Shown in pieces: positions 1-15,100 of a DNA stretch of 64,000 bases. Each line of letters starts with the position of its first letter. The first letter of the stretch is position 1. The position numbers were made by a program, and so were the translations under genes. Source of the DNA: Metopolophium dirhodum (Eukaryota; Arthropoda; Insecta; Hemiptera; Aphididae); the NCBI RefSeq assembly GCF_019925205.1, contig NC_083568.1, positions 26,224,393 through 26,288,392 of the forward strand. Direction: 5' to 3'. The notes beneath the pieces were generated by a model. That model searched no databases. It was not told the origin of the DNA and saw nothing but the letters and a program-made list of their open reading frames with translations.

Positions 1-39
1 ACACTGCATTATTTTATAAATATATTTCAACAGAATTAC

Positions 40-171
40 CTGGTTATCAGTAAAATGAACGACAGTTTCTTTGAACTCTTCTAGAATTTTATCGTTTTTA
101 GAACATAGACCCAACATCGTGACCAAAAGCCTCGATAGTGACATCAACTGGGAAAATTTCACTTTTAATTC
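40..171 (-). CDS. BBS9: BBS9 exon 12 (last one visible)
   Basis: This 44-codon exon codes for ELKVKFSQLMSLSRLLVTML, GLCSKNDKILEEFKETVVHF and TDNQ, a C-terminal helical segment matching FTRLKSATHLVILLIALWQK. The acceptor is TTCTAG/GA and the donor AACCAG/GTAATT, so at least one more exon must follow beyond position 1. Confidence 0.86.
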
Positions 172-3100
172 CTAGAAAATAATATAACCAAACCTAATGA
201 AAATTGCGTTTTTTAAAGCACACGATCATTTAACGCAACGACGATCTATCTAATATAACCCACCTGTTTGACAAGTGCAATTTCCGAAATTTTTTCTGTT
301 AACGTTTCGTGTGTGTCGTCTATCAATACGTTCAAACCGGACACAGAAAGCACTGTATTTTCTTTGAGTTTATTGAATAAACACTTTTGTATGATTCGGT
401 ACTGCGAACATAATGAAGAAATTTCTTCCTATTGAGAAAAAAAACCATAAGTTTACTCTCGTTAATATTGCGTTATGATCATAGACCTTATACTAATAGA
501 CAAGAACTGTGTATAACAACAGCATTACGAGTAACGTGCAAACATATCGTAGTCATGTAGGCTGTCTTGGAGGCAAAATACAATAATCTACATATCTATA
601 TATCTTACCGTACTCCCCCGCACTACCTACATATGAGTAATTTTGTAACCGAAAAGTGCCCTCTGTGTTTCCACGCTCGGTGTGCAATCACCTCTGGTCT
701 ATTAGTATAAGGTCTATGGTTATTATGCATAGGTAATTATAATAAATACACATTTGTATTATATAGGCATAATATATATGTACTGTAGAGTACTTCAAAC
801 TTATATTATTCAAGAATTTTGGCGATCAAAAGCTTATCATTTTACAGGCCACCGTAGGGTGGTCTGAAACGGGCCACAATGGCCACATGGAAAATTTAAC
901 ATATAAATGATACACAGCGTACCCGTTTCAGCTTATCAATTTGATAATAAGCTTTTGATCGCCAATAGGAATTTATTGTCTCTTCAATTATCATAATATT
1001 TTTCTAATTGTAATAAATTACTAATTTCAGACTATCATGGGATGGCTATTTATATTATTGATAGTTTCATAAGAGTTTTTGTTCCACTTCGTTTGTATTA
1101 TAATATTACACACAAATTAAGAAAAAACAAGAGCGGTAAATATAAACAATGTGCATGTTTTGATAATATAATATTAAGAAGTGTAAATAACCCAAAATAA
1201 ATTAATCAACTATAAAAAAATTGGTTTTGTTTGATATATTCACTTAGTGGCTCGGTGGTTGACCGCAGTCACTGAAGTGTGCTGCAGTCAAGCATCGTTC
1301 GGCGTCGCTAACTATCGGATGGGTGTCCACCACCCGGGTTTTTAGCGAGAAGTCCTCACCCCATAATACATGTTCGAAGTTCCTCAACCATCCGTTACGT
1401 CCCACCACCCACAAAATGCTAACGACCTTAGTTGCCGATGCTTAAGAATAATAAAAAATAAATAAAAGATTACTTAAACAATTATAGTACCAAGCCTAGT
1501 TTTGATTTAAAAATATGCACATAGAAATGTATCAACTTACAAGACTTATATCTATCAACCGGAATTACTTTTCTACAAAAATATGTTTATTGTTACTCGA
1601 AGATACTACCATTGAGTATATTAGATTGTACAATTAATACTCAATGATCCTACTTAAAATGTTTTCATAATATCAAATTATTTTTTAAAAAAAAACCATG
1701 AAAAATGTCGTTCTGATTTAATTTTCATGGATTTCGGATATTATAATATTATTATAGAATTTTTTTCCAAAAACCTGTATAATATCGAGTCTTCCTTTGA
1801 GTGCTACATGTTCCTCAATCGTCCGATAAAAATCCGCAACGGGAATTTCATTATTATCACATCGCACGATGCATTTTTTAGTTTTGTAATATTCTCTATG
1901 CCTGAAAAAAATAATTTTGTTTAATGTTTCAGTGAAATATATATTCAAATTAAACCTCAATCATCAATAATAGTATTACTATGATAAACTTTTACGTACC
2001 TTAACAAAATCTCTTCGAGAATTACATTAGTGTATTCGGGACCAGATGATCGTATTTCGTAAGAACGATTGGTGGGTAATGCAGTAACACAGACATACTT
2101 TGAATTACCAGTGATTGTTCGGAAACACAATTCCGTTAACGATGAATCGGCAAACTCTATGCGAGACACAATTTAACATTACAATCAATTGCCTACAGTT
2201 TATTCCATGTTATTTTACATTTTTATACCTAAGTGTAATTATTTTTTGGCGCATTTTTAGTTATAACACAAGTAGAAACTTGAATTTCCTGGGATAATTA
2301 ATAGTTTGAACTACCTTATACAACAAAATTATAAACGGGTTGACGTTAAATCTTAAATGTTATACCTAGAAAATATAGTATTATTATATAATAATGTTAT
2401 CACGTGGAAAAATATCAAGAACTCGCGTTTTTTGGCGTCTTTAGGAAATTTCACGAATAGTAATTTACATTTTAATGATTGTTAATAAAAACACATTGTT
2501 GCCTGTTGCTAATGACTGACATGTTTTACACAATAATTAACATTAATATTGATGAAAAAATATATATATTGAGTTGGAAACATTTTATATCAATTAAAAT
2601 ATTATTAAATTATATTGTATGGTTCGTACAAAATAAAATATGCATAGTACACGAGCGTAAGTACGGTGTAGCCAACTGGTCTCCTTGTAAACTGTAAACA
2701 TAATTATTCATTTAAAACAAAATGTAAGTACCTATAATATGTAAAATATAGCATTTATATCTAGACCTGAAATATATATCCTACAATGTGAGTTTTTTAA
2801 ATATTACACTAATATTTACAATGTATGCAGTCTAATTGGGAGTATAATAGCGATTGAGTGATTCCGACAGATATCTAAGTTAGGTTAACTCTGTATACTC
2901 TGCTTCTAGACTTGGTATTTTCCAAATATCGTGTGTTCAGTATTTTATAATTTGCATACAGGAGCAAAATATATAAAAAACATTATTATTATTAATTAAA
3001 AAGAAAGAGCAAAATATTTGGTTTGATAATATAAATAAATATAATACTCCATTATCTTTTTCAATTTTAATTTGATGTTCCAAAAATGTTAAAGATAAAG

Positions 3101-6100
3101 TACATCAACTTTCTATTTATGTAATTCATAAAATTATGTTAAATAATAAATTATGATACTAAGAAATTTGGTACGTTCTAATTCCGAGAGATATTTAAAC
3201 GTTAAAGTTAATAAGAAACGCATTCACTAAACATAATGTGATGTAATACAAAGCTTATTAAAAACTCATAATATAAAAACGTCCTACGAACGATTATAAA
3301 TTTAAAATAGGGGTTAATCAGCTATCATGTGTCTTTAAATGGTTTTTTTCTCGCTCTTTAAATTTTTCGAATAGTTCTTACCAATTTAATCTATGACTAT
3401 AAATTAATACCTATTAATAGTTTCTTAAATACTATTTTTAAAAAAGTTGACGTTTGACAAAAGGTTAAGTAATTTTTTTGTTGATATTTTACGTTCGATT
3501 GGGTGAGTATATTATTATTTGAACATTTTATTCGTCTTTTTCTTTTCGCGTCGGTGTCTCCAACTTTATATTCCATCCCCTTCCCAATCAGCAGCGATTT
3601 TTATCAGCTTGTCTGTGATTTCACGTATAGAGACGAGTGACTTCAAAATATTTTACGATAGCACGCTACGAATGTCTTCTCGAGTCAATCAACGATAATA
3701 AGAACCGACAGTATACAAAGTGTCCCATGAGGATATCCCCGTTAGCCTTAGAGGGGGACTCGCCTCCCGGACAAAAACTGGTTTTTGCCGTTTTACCTAT
3801 ATAAACTAAAAAAATTCTTAAAAATCATGAGATTTATAAAAGTAAAATGCTGAAAAGTCAACATTTTCACAAAAATAAAGTCTATAAAATTGTTTCGAAA
3901 ACAAAAACATCCTTTTTTAACTTTTTTACCAAAAAATGTAATTAAATTAAAAAATAAATCATGTGTAGTCCCTGTCTCTGCGAGTCTAATAAAAAAAACA
4001 GATTTATGATATATTTATTATCTCAAGAGATATGACATTGGGTAAATCCTCGCGGACACTCTGTATATACGTATAATCGGTTTACTTTGTATGTCACAAG
4101 TAGGAGCCATACACCGAATATGGCTTATGATATGATGAGAGTAATAATAACGAATATAATTATTGGCATTGTCGTCGTATGTTAAAACCATGCAGTGTAC
4201 AACACTCCTCACCTTTGAACAGGGTTTTCAGTGGCACCGGACTCTCGTCGACCGATATTTTCGCGGACCAACTAAAATCTAAGTACGGCGTCGAATGGAC
4301 TTCGTAAGCCAACGTCAACGGCAACCGGACGGTCTGCTGCACCGAGCCCGGTACGTCCGATGTCGCAGAATAGTATGCGCAAACAGTGCATTCCGTCGAC
4401 GACACAGCCGACTCGGTGTCGTCGTTTTCTCTGTGCGCCATCACTCGGACCGTGATGCTTTCGGCTATAGAACACACACGCAAGTAAAATATTATACGCA
4501 TATAAACCATATACCTATTATACGGTACTATGGTTTGGAATCAGAAAAAAAAATTAAACATAGGCAGGTGCGCCGCCAATACGGAAAGGGTTGTCCACCC
4601 TGGTCCCTGATCGATCGGATCGCGCATCCACCGACGGTTTTCCTTAAAAGAAAAAAAACGTGGGACCAGAACTTTCGCACTACACAGTATACAATAAACA
4701 CAGACTTACAATAAATAAAACTTGTACTTATTATTGAAACTATTGCACTCTACAGTTTAAGTTCTAAACATTTTTTTCTCTAAGTACCATACTTTTTAGT
4801 TAAGTCAAAAAATAACAAAACTACCTTTTTTGGCTATTTTTCAACCCCTGGGGGCACGGGAAGGGGGTGAGTAGTCATGACCAAATTTAACCAAAATTAT
4901 TATCTTATAACAATACAAAAAAGTTAGGGGGTCCTACATCAACAATTAGAATGTTCAAAAATAAGGACCACCCTAGTATACGTACATATACACCTTCATC
5001 ACGTCTACACTGAAAATAAGACGGCTCGTGACGTGCTTGATGCGATTGGGAAAAAAAAAAATATTCAAATTGTAGCCGTGGTGGTTATTTTACAATTTCC
5101 AGCTGATACGCTCAACATTAAAATGTATAATAAGTAATAGCACAATATTATATTATTGATTTTTTTTTTATTTAATGATTATTAGTCCGAAGGTATTCAG
5201 TATTCAATATTTCAGTATTCAGTAGGTTTTTAACTTTGAAAAAGAGTGTACACGATTGGTTTAGAACACGTGTATATGTGACGAGGATTTGTCACAAAAA
5301 CCCGGGTTTCGGCATGGTGTCACCTAGTGACACTGGCCGGTGCTTGACTTCAGAACACGTTTGTGACTGAAGCCAACCACCGTGTCACATCAGTCCACTA
5401 TTATTATGGTTTTGTGGTTAAGATTAAGACAATATACAGTGTACAATGTATTATTCATTACATATCGAAATACAGCAATTTTATCTGATATCTGACTTTT
5501 TATATTCAAAAGAAAGATATCCACATTTAAAACTAGAATTATTGAAACTTCTTAAAACCAAGTAAGCTCAAACCAAGTCGTACAGCATAAATAACGATAA
5601 AGAATAAAATACATAGGAATTACATTGGTAGGTAAGTTTTTTTTTTACGCGTTTAAACATTTTACCAGTCTTTTACCATCTGTTGATACACGGCTAACCC
5701 CCAAGAGAGTTAAAGAAAGTTTTATGTGGCTTAACTTGTCGAGACTGGCCTAAAAAGGTTGACATTACGATAAAGACTTTAAAAAATATATTTGTCATTA
5801 AGTTTAACCATTTATAAGCTTTGTAAAATAAAAAAAAATCGTATTGATTACTATCAAATACAAAATGGTTTGTTAATAATACCTAGCGGTATAATAATGA
5901 GTCGTTATAAATCGTGCATTTAATCTGATGGTTATTTTAGAACAACTCAAACTGACAAGTCTGATAAACACAGAAAAACACATTTTTAAATAATTTTTCA
6001 ACGATTAAATCGTATAACTTTTTTCGTTCTTAAAAATACATAGTATACATACTCAAATCCTTTAAATGTATAACTGTAGGTGAAACGACAAGTGGAGCGA

Positions 6101-9100
6101 CCAATTGGAAAGTGATTTGCACTGATGATGTGGCTAGAGATGGTGACACGTCTATTTCGATGTCACACAATGGTTTTCCCAAACCCTCTGAACGTAAGTT
6201 CAAAATGCGAGTATTTAATTTCAATAGTGGTAGAGTGTCGGTCTCTTAAATTGAAAAGTAAAATCATCATTAAAAAAAACAAATTACAAAGTTTTTTTTT
6301 AATATTAAAATATTTGAATGAACTATTCAAAATAATATAATACAAACATTTCCGATAGATGTTTTCAAGAAACATATAATAATACAACGAAAACATTATG
6401 AATCTACTAATGTTAATGTTGTAGGTATTATGTATATTAATTAATAAATTATTCCATAGTTGAAATATTTCAATTTAAAATATATAATAATTTATATGTG
6501 AAAAAAATGTAATAATACGCTAATACCCATTACCTATACATACAATATAAGGTTTGTATAATAATTTATTAATGTATTAAATTTAAGAAAAAATTAAATC
6601 CAAAATTTAAGTCACCAGACAAACATAAAAATAGTAAAAGTATTATAGAATATTTATCACAAAACCATCCAAATATCTAAAACTGGTATAAAATAGACTA
6701 TTTATTTCACGGCGTGAAGTGTATGCAATTGTGATACATACGTATGCCTAAATATTATAAGTAGGTAGTGTATATTAATGACTAATGAGTAAAAAACAGA
6801 TATTTCCGTCAATTTCGTACATTTATTTTTACATAAAATAATATTTTTTCATTTAGTTTATGAAAACCAAAAATTACGTTAAATACAAAGCACAGTGTGT
6901 GGGCATGATCTTTTATTATTGTATTTATCATGGTATTTATTAAAGTACTACCTTCGTACATAATATACGTATGCATGTTTTAATTAACAATTTAATTAAA
7001 ATTTCGAAACGTATACGCATATAATTGAAATGTATTTAAATTGCGTACGAAGTATACTTCAGAGTCATAGTTTCGTTGACTTTGTTTAATGATTTTGGTG
7101 AATAAACTTTTTGAAAATAAAAAGCTAAAACCAAAATATCTCTTAAGTTTGCTCACATTAATCTACTTTTCGATTTAAAATTTACGAAACTAAATTACAT
7201 TACTATAAATTTATAAACCAGTGCAATATAATATATATATATTTATTTATATCTGTATAATATTTTTTTTTATTATAGTGAGTAAAATGAATATTTATGC
7301 ATTTTTTAAAAAAATGTATTAAAAATATTTTATGCTTTAAGCTTTTTTCTTTTATTGAATTTAATTTCGGCAACTATGGCCATTAGCTATTTTTTGTAAG
7401 TTTGTTACTGTGGGGGGAAGGTACGGTTAGTTTTTGGACACCTGTGTGTATGTGTGGCAAGGATTTGACCCTAAGAACCCGGGTGGTGGTCACCCATCCG
7501 AGAACTAGTGGCACCGGCCGGTGCTTACTCTCAAATCGCGTTTCGCGATTGATTGCCACACTAAGCCACTAGGTTTTAATTTATTATAGCAGGTAACTTT
7601 AGGGTATTTTAAATGAATTAGTACGTAATAGAACTTTAAATATTTTGAAAGCGCCATAAATAATAAATGAGTCGTCTAAATATTACATAATTTAAAATTG
7701 TTTATGAGTTGTTATGTGATTTTTAACATTTTACTAACATGCAACATACTTATTATTTTGATAAAAAGCACTTTATATTAGTTTATAACCAAAAAAAATA
7801 ACCATCAATGCAACATAATTAAAATATAAACATACCATCTTGCAAGGACATATTTTGAAGGTCCTTTTTCAACTGAACTAGTTGGTTCTTGGTGTCTTTA
7901 TAGTCTTTGATCGGTCTTTCGGGAGCCATAAATATCATGGGTTCGGTGCCCAGGTAACAAAACCTCAAATCGCCGGTTTCCGACAACATGACCAAACATC
8001 CCTGTAACGCCTATTATAAATAATTCATATTAACTCGTAGAAAACACAGTACATATCTTATAAAATATCGCGTATAGATAGGGTAACAAACCGTCATACT
8101 TTAAAAGAAGCTCTTGCAATAATACACGGATGAAAGGATAACTTGGCTGACCATCGAAGTTTTGTCTGATCGTACACCAACACACTATCGGTATCGGATA
8201 CGATCATACACATAGTCTTCGTTTCGGGGTGTTCGCCTGAAATAAAAAAAAAAGATCGAAATCCCGAAATAAATAAAAACGGAAAAAATTTTAGGTAGGT
8301 ATATTAGTGTTGTGCTAGTGAGATAGGTCGTGTAAGAATCATCTGAATTCCGCGTAATAGTTTTATAGTAATTATTATTGTACCAATTAACATATAAGTA
8401 TAAGTGAACGTGGTTAAACGTTTTTGAAGACGCGTATATTATTTGTGTATTTTGAATTTTTAAATACCAATGAACCACTACATAGATGCGCCGGGACTTA
8501 TATGAATCGGAAATAAATGAATCTCGTTCGGTGTGAAATAATAACAATAATAATAATATGTCGAGCGAGATGATTTTAATCTACGAATGGCGTATCACAT
8601 AATGATATTGATATATTATGATTATGCAAGCGCGAGTAATATTATTATAGTTTGTAAAAGCTGTATGGCCTTTACGGTCAGAGGTATATACCCAAAATAT
8701 AAGGGTGAAAACAGCAAGGAGTGTACTGAAGCCGTTTCATAAACCACAGCACGCCGTTGCCTTGAAAACAATAGTAGTTCCGTTCGCCCAGTACGTGTAT
8801 TGTAGTCGCAGATGGTGTTATTTCTACAGTCTGAATGTCGTATACGGTTTCGCCCAAGGTGCACGACCAAACCGGCCACTTTTGTTTCAGACTCGGGTCC
8901 GCCAGCTCTTGGTACCTAAAGAATTTGCATCGTATATAGCGTTATGCTTGTCCTTTTTAATATTTTACGAACCGTACACAATAAGTCTTGATTATTCGCA
9001 ACAAACGTTGCGTCGATTGTGCTTCGGGTATAATAATAATATTATTGTTAGTATACCCGATATATTAATATAATATTATATTGTGCTGAAGGCAAATCGA

Positions 9101-12100
9101 GTATAGTACAAGACGTGGTGAAGAGAACGTCCAAGAATTATAATGTACAAAATACAATTCAGTGTTATAATATGTATTAAGTGGGAAATAATTAAAATAA
9201 ATACAAATATGGACATATGCAAGTCTTATAAAAATATGTACAATTCGCGACATTAAAATATATATATAAATTAATATAAGTGCAGACGGAATGCAGCGGC
9301 TGACTGTTAGCCTTAGGGCACTCGTCTCGTTTTTGGTCATCGTTGAATAATATCCCCTAAAACCGTGCTTCACAATTAGTACGAAATTGTATACATTTTT
9401 AGATTTTGCAAAATTAAATTTAAGATTTGATGAAATTACAACTAAAAAAAGGCAAATTAAAATGTTTTTAGTATATTATTTTATAACAATAAATAATAAA
9501 CATTTAAAAAAAAAACTCAATCAAAAGAATATACTTTTGTTTATATTTTTATTGCATACTGTTGGTGTTACAAATGCATAAATGATCTAGTTTTCAAAGC
9601 CAAAACTTAGTTTTCACGACCTAGAAAAAAAACTGTGTACAACAGCCTTAGTGATCACCTACATTAGTTTATTATAATAAGTTGGTGAGTAATATAATAT
9701 ACATACGTATTCATCTGAATACATTATTAAAAACTAGTTATTTACTTTCTTGTAAAATGCAATGTTCTTTTTATTAAAATTTACAATAATATAGTTATAT
9801 GTGTATTATATTTAATATTTACGTTTAGAAATTTAACATTGAAATTTTTAAAATATCTTATACTATTATTGGATTTTATGCGAAACAGCGCGGTTTGAAA
9901 ATAGTTATTTAATATTACCTAAGTCAAATATTTTCCACTGCATTTTAATTTCTAAAATGAGGTACTATATTTAGCCATAATATACATATTGGCTATTACA
10001 CTAATAATTTCATGAATACCTACATAAAGTTTGGACGAGAATTTTATGTAGCAGGATTAACTTTCCTAAATAAATAGAATAAAAAACTTTTCATGAATTG
10101 AGAACAGATGTAGGTACCTATAACATGCAGTTTATTTATACAAATACAGCAAATAAGCTAAACATATTTCTCAGAAGGACTGAATGTATATGACAAATAT
10201 ACGAAATGGTATACACTATACGTCAACGCACATTTTTAATAAAATATAATATGTTTAATTAAAAAAGTTGATTTAATATCATTACTATAACTAAACTATA
10301 AATATATCAAAGCATTCAACGGTACCTAAGCACTGTTGTAGGTCAGATTATCATTTTAATCAAAAATATAAGTAGGTACCTAGTAGTTTTTCAATTAACT
10401 GTACAAAAAATCTACGTGATTAAAAACATTAAAAATATATTTGTTCGAATGTGTTCTATATTTCCATAGTTCCATATTATCTATAAAATTGTAAACTCTA
10501 GATTTACTTATTGTTGTGGGCTTTAGGTTCGCCAACTATAGCTATATATATTTTTTTTAAAACAATAGTATGCAAAATGCAAATATAATGCAGAAAGAAG
10601 CACTTGAGAAAAAAATATATTTTTAAGACAATAAATTCTTGACAGTAACACTAGCAAATACTCGCATTTATTATTTATCATTGACTTTGTTTTAAAATAT
10701 ACTCTTTTAAATCGGTTATTTATTTACACAGAATATTAAAAAAATAATTATAATAATAATTTGAAATTTTCATTATAACTACTATAAAGTCCATTAAAAT
10801 AATTGTAAATCTTAAAAAGAATTTTAAAAATGTGGATATGCTCGCAAGAGTTAGGTGGGTGCAGCAGGGTTGTAGGGACGTTGGGTTCTTTTATATTATT
10901 TGAAAGAAATAATAATAAAAAAAAAAAACATTGTATTCGAGAAACAATGTGGAGTAGATCGCAGTTTTACGCTAAACAAAAAAAAATGGTTAAGATTTTA
11001 TCACTACGCAACTGGCCATGTTTGCTTATACATTTCTACACGAATTTTTGTCATCGCCTCGAAAGCCGTTTGAAAGGAAATTCGAAAACTGATATTTTTT
11101 TTACAGCTCCGTTCGGAATCTAATATCGCAGCAGTCTATTCAACAGAGTAAACAACGACGCAATAACAATATAAACGTGTGATGGGACTGCGTATATATT
11201 ATTATTATGTTCGGCGGATATTACCTGTGGCCGAACTATAGGCTACGATCCATATACGATAATTTTGTGACTCGGTGGCATGGCCAGGGGGTTCTGGGGG
11301 AGGAGGTCGAAAGTTTAGGAAAATTAAAAAATTATATTTACGGTCTATAAAAGTTACTACAAATACGAATTTGTATAGACGTTCAGAAACCGAAACCTAA
11401 AATTAAACCTCGACGTCAGTATGCTAGACTGGTGTTAGACCCTAGCTAAACGAACTATGTGTTAACACAATATACTGCCCCCCCCCCACCAAAAAAAAAA
11501 AAACAAAAAAAAAATCCTGGCTACGCCACTGTGTTATGTACGAACCAAAGTCCGACACAAAAGTCGACGAGTTAGACGGTCGCCGCCATTCGCGTATTAT
11601 TATAATATTATTATTATAGTCGTACATCCGACGTCCTGGCGTGCGTTTTTCACGTCGGATACCGTGCGCGGTAAGCCGCAAAGTTTAATACCTATTATTA
11701 TATTACACCTTTACTCACTTGTAACAGACCAAACACAGGTCGGCGTCGAGCGTAATAAACCCGTCGACGGATCGGACGTACTTGATGGGAAACGGGTGCA
11801 GGTAATTGGGCAACGCCGTGCGAAAACCGAACGCCTGTTGCTCGTACACCGTGACGGCGCCGTCCAGCGACAAGACGCACGCAAAATCCCTGCTGCCCCC
11901 CCCACAAAAAAAAAAATCCTGGCTACGCCACTTCGTTGTGCGCGAGCAAAAGTCGATGAGCTCGACGGTCACCGCCATTCGCGTACAGTATTATAATATT
12001 ATTATTATTGTCGTACATCCGACGACCTGGCGTGCGTTTTTCACGTCGGATACCGTGCGCGGTAAGCCGCAAAGTTTAATATTGTTATATTACACCTTTA

Positions 12101-15100
12101 CTCACTTGTAACAGACCAAACACAGGTCGGCGTTGAGCGTGATAAACCCGTCGACGGATCGGACGTACTTGATGGGAAACGGGTGCAGGTAATTGGGCAA
12201 CGCCGTGCGAAAACCGAACGCCTGTTGCTCGTACACCGTGACGGCGCCGTCCAGCGACATGACGCACGCAAAATCCCTGCTGCCCGACCCGCCGCCGAAA
12301 GGTCCCACGACCATTTGATATGCACTCCGGTCGAATTTGTGTTCGTACATCGTTTCCAGTACGTACTGATCGCCTGTCGATGGACGAAAAAAAAAATCGA
12401 GTGACGATATTATTATCATGATCACCCGCGCGATTGTTAGCATGATATTGTTTTTAAAAATGGTGAACAACGCAACACGAATCGGAACAATTCGGCGCGA
12501 CCATAATTATTGCATAATGTCAATTATTATAATGACACGGTAAAATAACAGCTATAGGAAAGAACTGATATTATAATAATAAATTATGATCTAATAAACT
12601 TGAATTTTTAACAAACCCTCTAAATGCAGAATATTTTACTAAACACTAGGTTAGCTAAGCATAAAATAAATATCTTCTGAAAATACTTGTGTTATAATGA
12701 TTAAACACAATATAATATCCATTTTTTTACATTAAATTATAAAAAGCGTTACTATATAAAACGTTATATAGAAAATATTACAGGAGACATACATTGTGTG
12801 TACATTAAAAAATAAAAATTAATTCACTTGTACCTCAAATAACAATAGATATTGGGACATGTATTAATAAGTGCGCTTTTCCTATTAATCTGCTACCAGA
12901 AATTAAAAAAAAAATATCCCAAAGAAAATCTTAATTTTTTTTTCATTATGAGAAACAAACTAAAAACAAACGCAAGAAATATGTTTTCGCTAAATTAAAT
13001 AAACGCACATTTTAATGGATAACTTTTAATAAAAAACTAAATGTACACATTTTAATTAAATGAAGTATGATTCATAAAATATATATTTTTTTAATTTTGA
13101 TGCGCATAAGAAAATTACTATTTTTAAAAACTAAAATATTATGTATTTATATAAAAAAATCATTCGTTAGGTTAACATTTTTCGAATAGATGCACTTTTA
13201 TAGCTTTTAGATTTTACTTTCAATTAAAATACTTTCAGCATAGTGCCACAGTGCACAGGCACATAAAGGTTACCTATGTATTTTTTCAAGTAGCTACGTA
13301 GGAAATTAATTATGTAAATTGTATATACATTGGTAGCTATTATAATTTAAAATTATAGTTTATTGGCTTTACAATTTCACAATAATTTACGTGGTAAAAA
13401 GCAATATTTATCTTCTATTATGTAACATAAAATTACACAATTTACATCACATAAATATTGTTAAGTTTCTATAAAAAGACATAAACTATGCACAAGTTAA
13501 ACGTGAAATAGGTAGGTTCTATTTTTTTAAATTAAATTGAAAATTAAAAAGAAACACAATATTTATATTTTTGCTTGACGTCCATTCTATTTTCTGATGC
13601 AAATATACAATATACATATTATATAAGAACATATTAATGGAGGTATTTACATTTTAAATATAATATAAATAGCAATATAGCAAAAATCTAATATTGCAAT
13701 AGTTATTGAAAAATTATAATAATTTATTGTTACTGATAAAAAAACGGTAGGTATAAGACGGAAAATTCAATATTTAAATCTTTGAATACGTACATGCTTT
13801 CATAAAAACAGTGGTAAACAAAACGTTTTTTTCGTTTACGATGCATCATATTACTTTGGGCGAAAACCAAATCACTCTTTTTTTGAGTTATTGCAATAAA
13901 GATAATTTGGGCGAAAACCAAAAGGTAAAATTTGGGTGAAAACACGTCCCACCCCTTTGAATATTGTAATGTTTAAGTTTGTACTAATATATTTTTAGCA
14001 TATTATTATGTAATTAATAATTATATAACATACGGGTGACAGACTATAGTATATATACGACTTACCATGATCTGTAGACCCAGCTATGCAATTCACTCCA
14101 TGTACGACTAATGAAAACGGATGAAGAACTGCAATGTTCTTGTTGGGCGAACAGCTAACATTAAAATATATACCATAATTATTACTTATAACATTAATAA
14201 TAATTTATTATCAAGCAAATATGTCAAAATGTTTCTCTTTACAACTAAAATTGTAGTCTAGCCCGGTCTAGGTATATCTGTATGATGTGCAATAAATCGA
14301 TTAAATACTTGACCAATATGTTCAAAAAAAATTATTTCATTTTAATATTACAACGCATATCAATAACGATAAAATGGAGATGTGTTTATTTATTAACAAT
14401 AACGATCATGAGTCCAATAGAAAAATGTATACATTTTGACAAATATTCTTAATGAGTTGATAGGTTGTTTCAAATTCCGTCTCTAGCATTAAAAATGTAA
14501 TTTTTACGCACAAAACAATGTGTGTATAATAATAATATTTTTATTACTATTACTTTTTTGTCGTAAGTTGTGATAACATTAAAAATGTATAGCATAACAA
14601 TTTAAATATAATTAATTTTCATAAAACAATTTTAATTACACACATAAGCATTTAAAAAATAATAAACCAAATTGTTTTAATTATGTTTAAAATTAAAATG
14701 AGCGGTTCTTGACACATATAGGAACCCAACTTTTACGATATCATCACACTCAAAACTACAACCATCAAGTACAACCTCAATTATTAACTTGGCTCTGGTT
14801 CCTCATATTATATTTACCACCATCTCGATCACTTCATCTAAGGGTTTTATCGTGACGCCAACCACCATACCTTAGACTGGTGCAAAATAGTACTTTACTC
14901 TTTAGAAATATTATAGGTTATATAAGTATTCTAACTATAAAGTCTTATAAGTTAAAAATACAATTACACAGCTACACACAAAATTAAAATGAGATGAAAA
15001 ATACAATATGATATTATATTGTATTGTGCATGTTTTTTTTACTATTTAATCCCACTAAACCCCGTTGAATAATACGCTTTAAACGACCTTTTCAAAAGTC

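Larger units (their letters stand above)
4540..7835. other. BBS9 introns between exons 8 and 6, no other gene seen
   Basis: Apart from exon 7 and the two SINE-like copies listed, this stretch is AT-rich. Short GC-richer patches at 4560-4680 and 4845-4875 look like repeat debris. I see no further exons. Confidence 0.5.

Noticed and set aside
8622..9073. ORFs in both strands around 8.6-9.1 kb
   Set aside because: They are out-of-frame shadows of BBS9 exon 4; the true frame gives the homology and matching splice phases.
11442..11681. ORF reading GGG...FFF next to BBS9 exon 3
   Set aside because: It is a translation of the C- and A-runs of the hAT-like element and intron.
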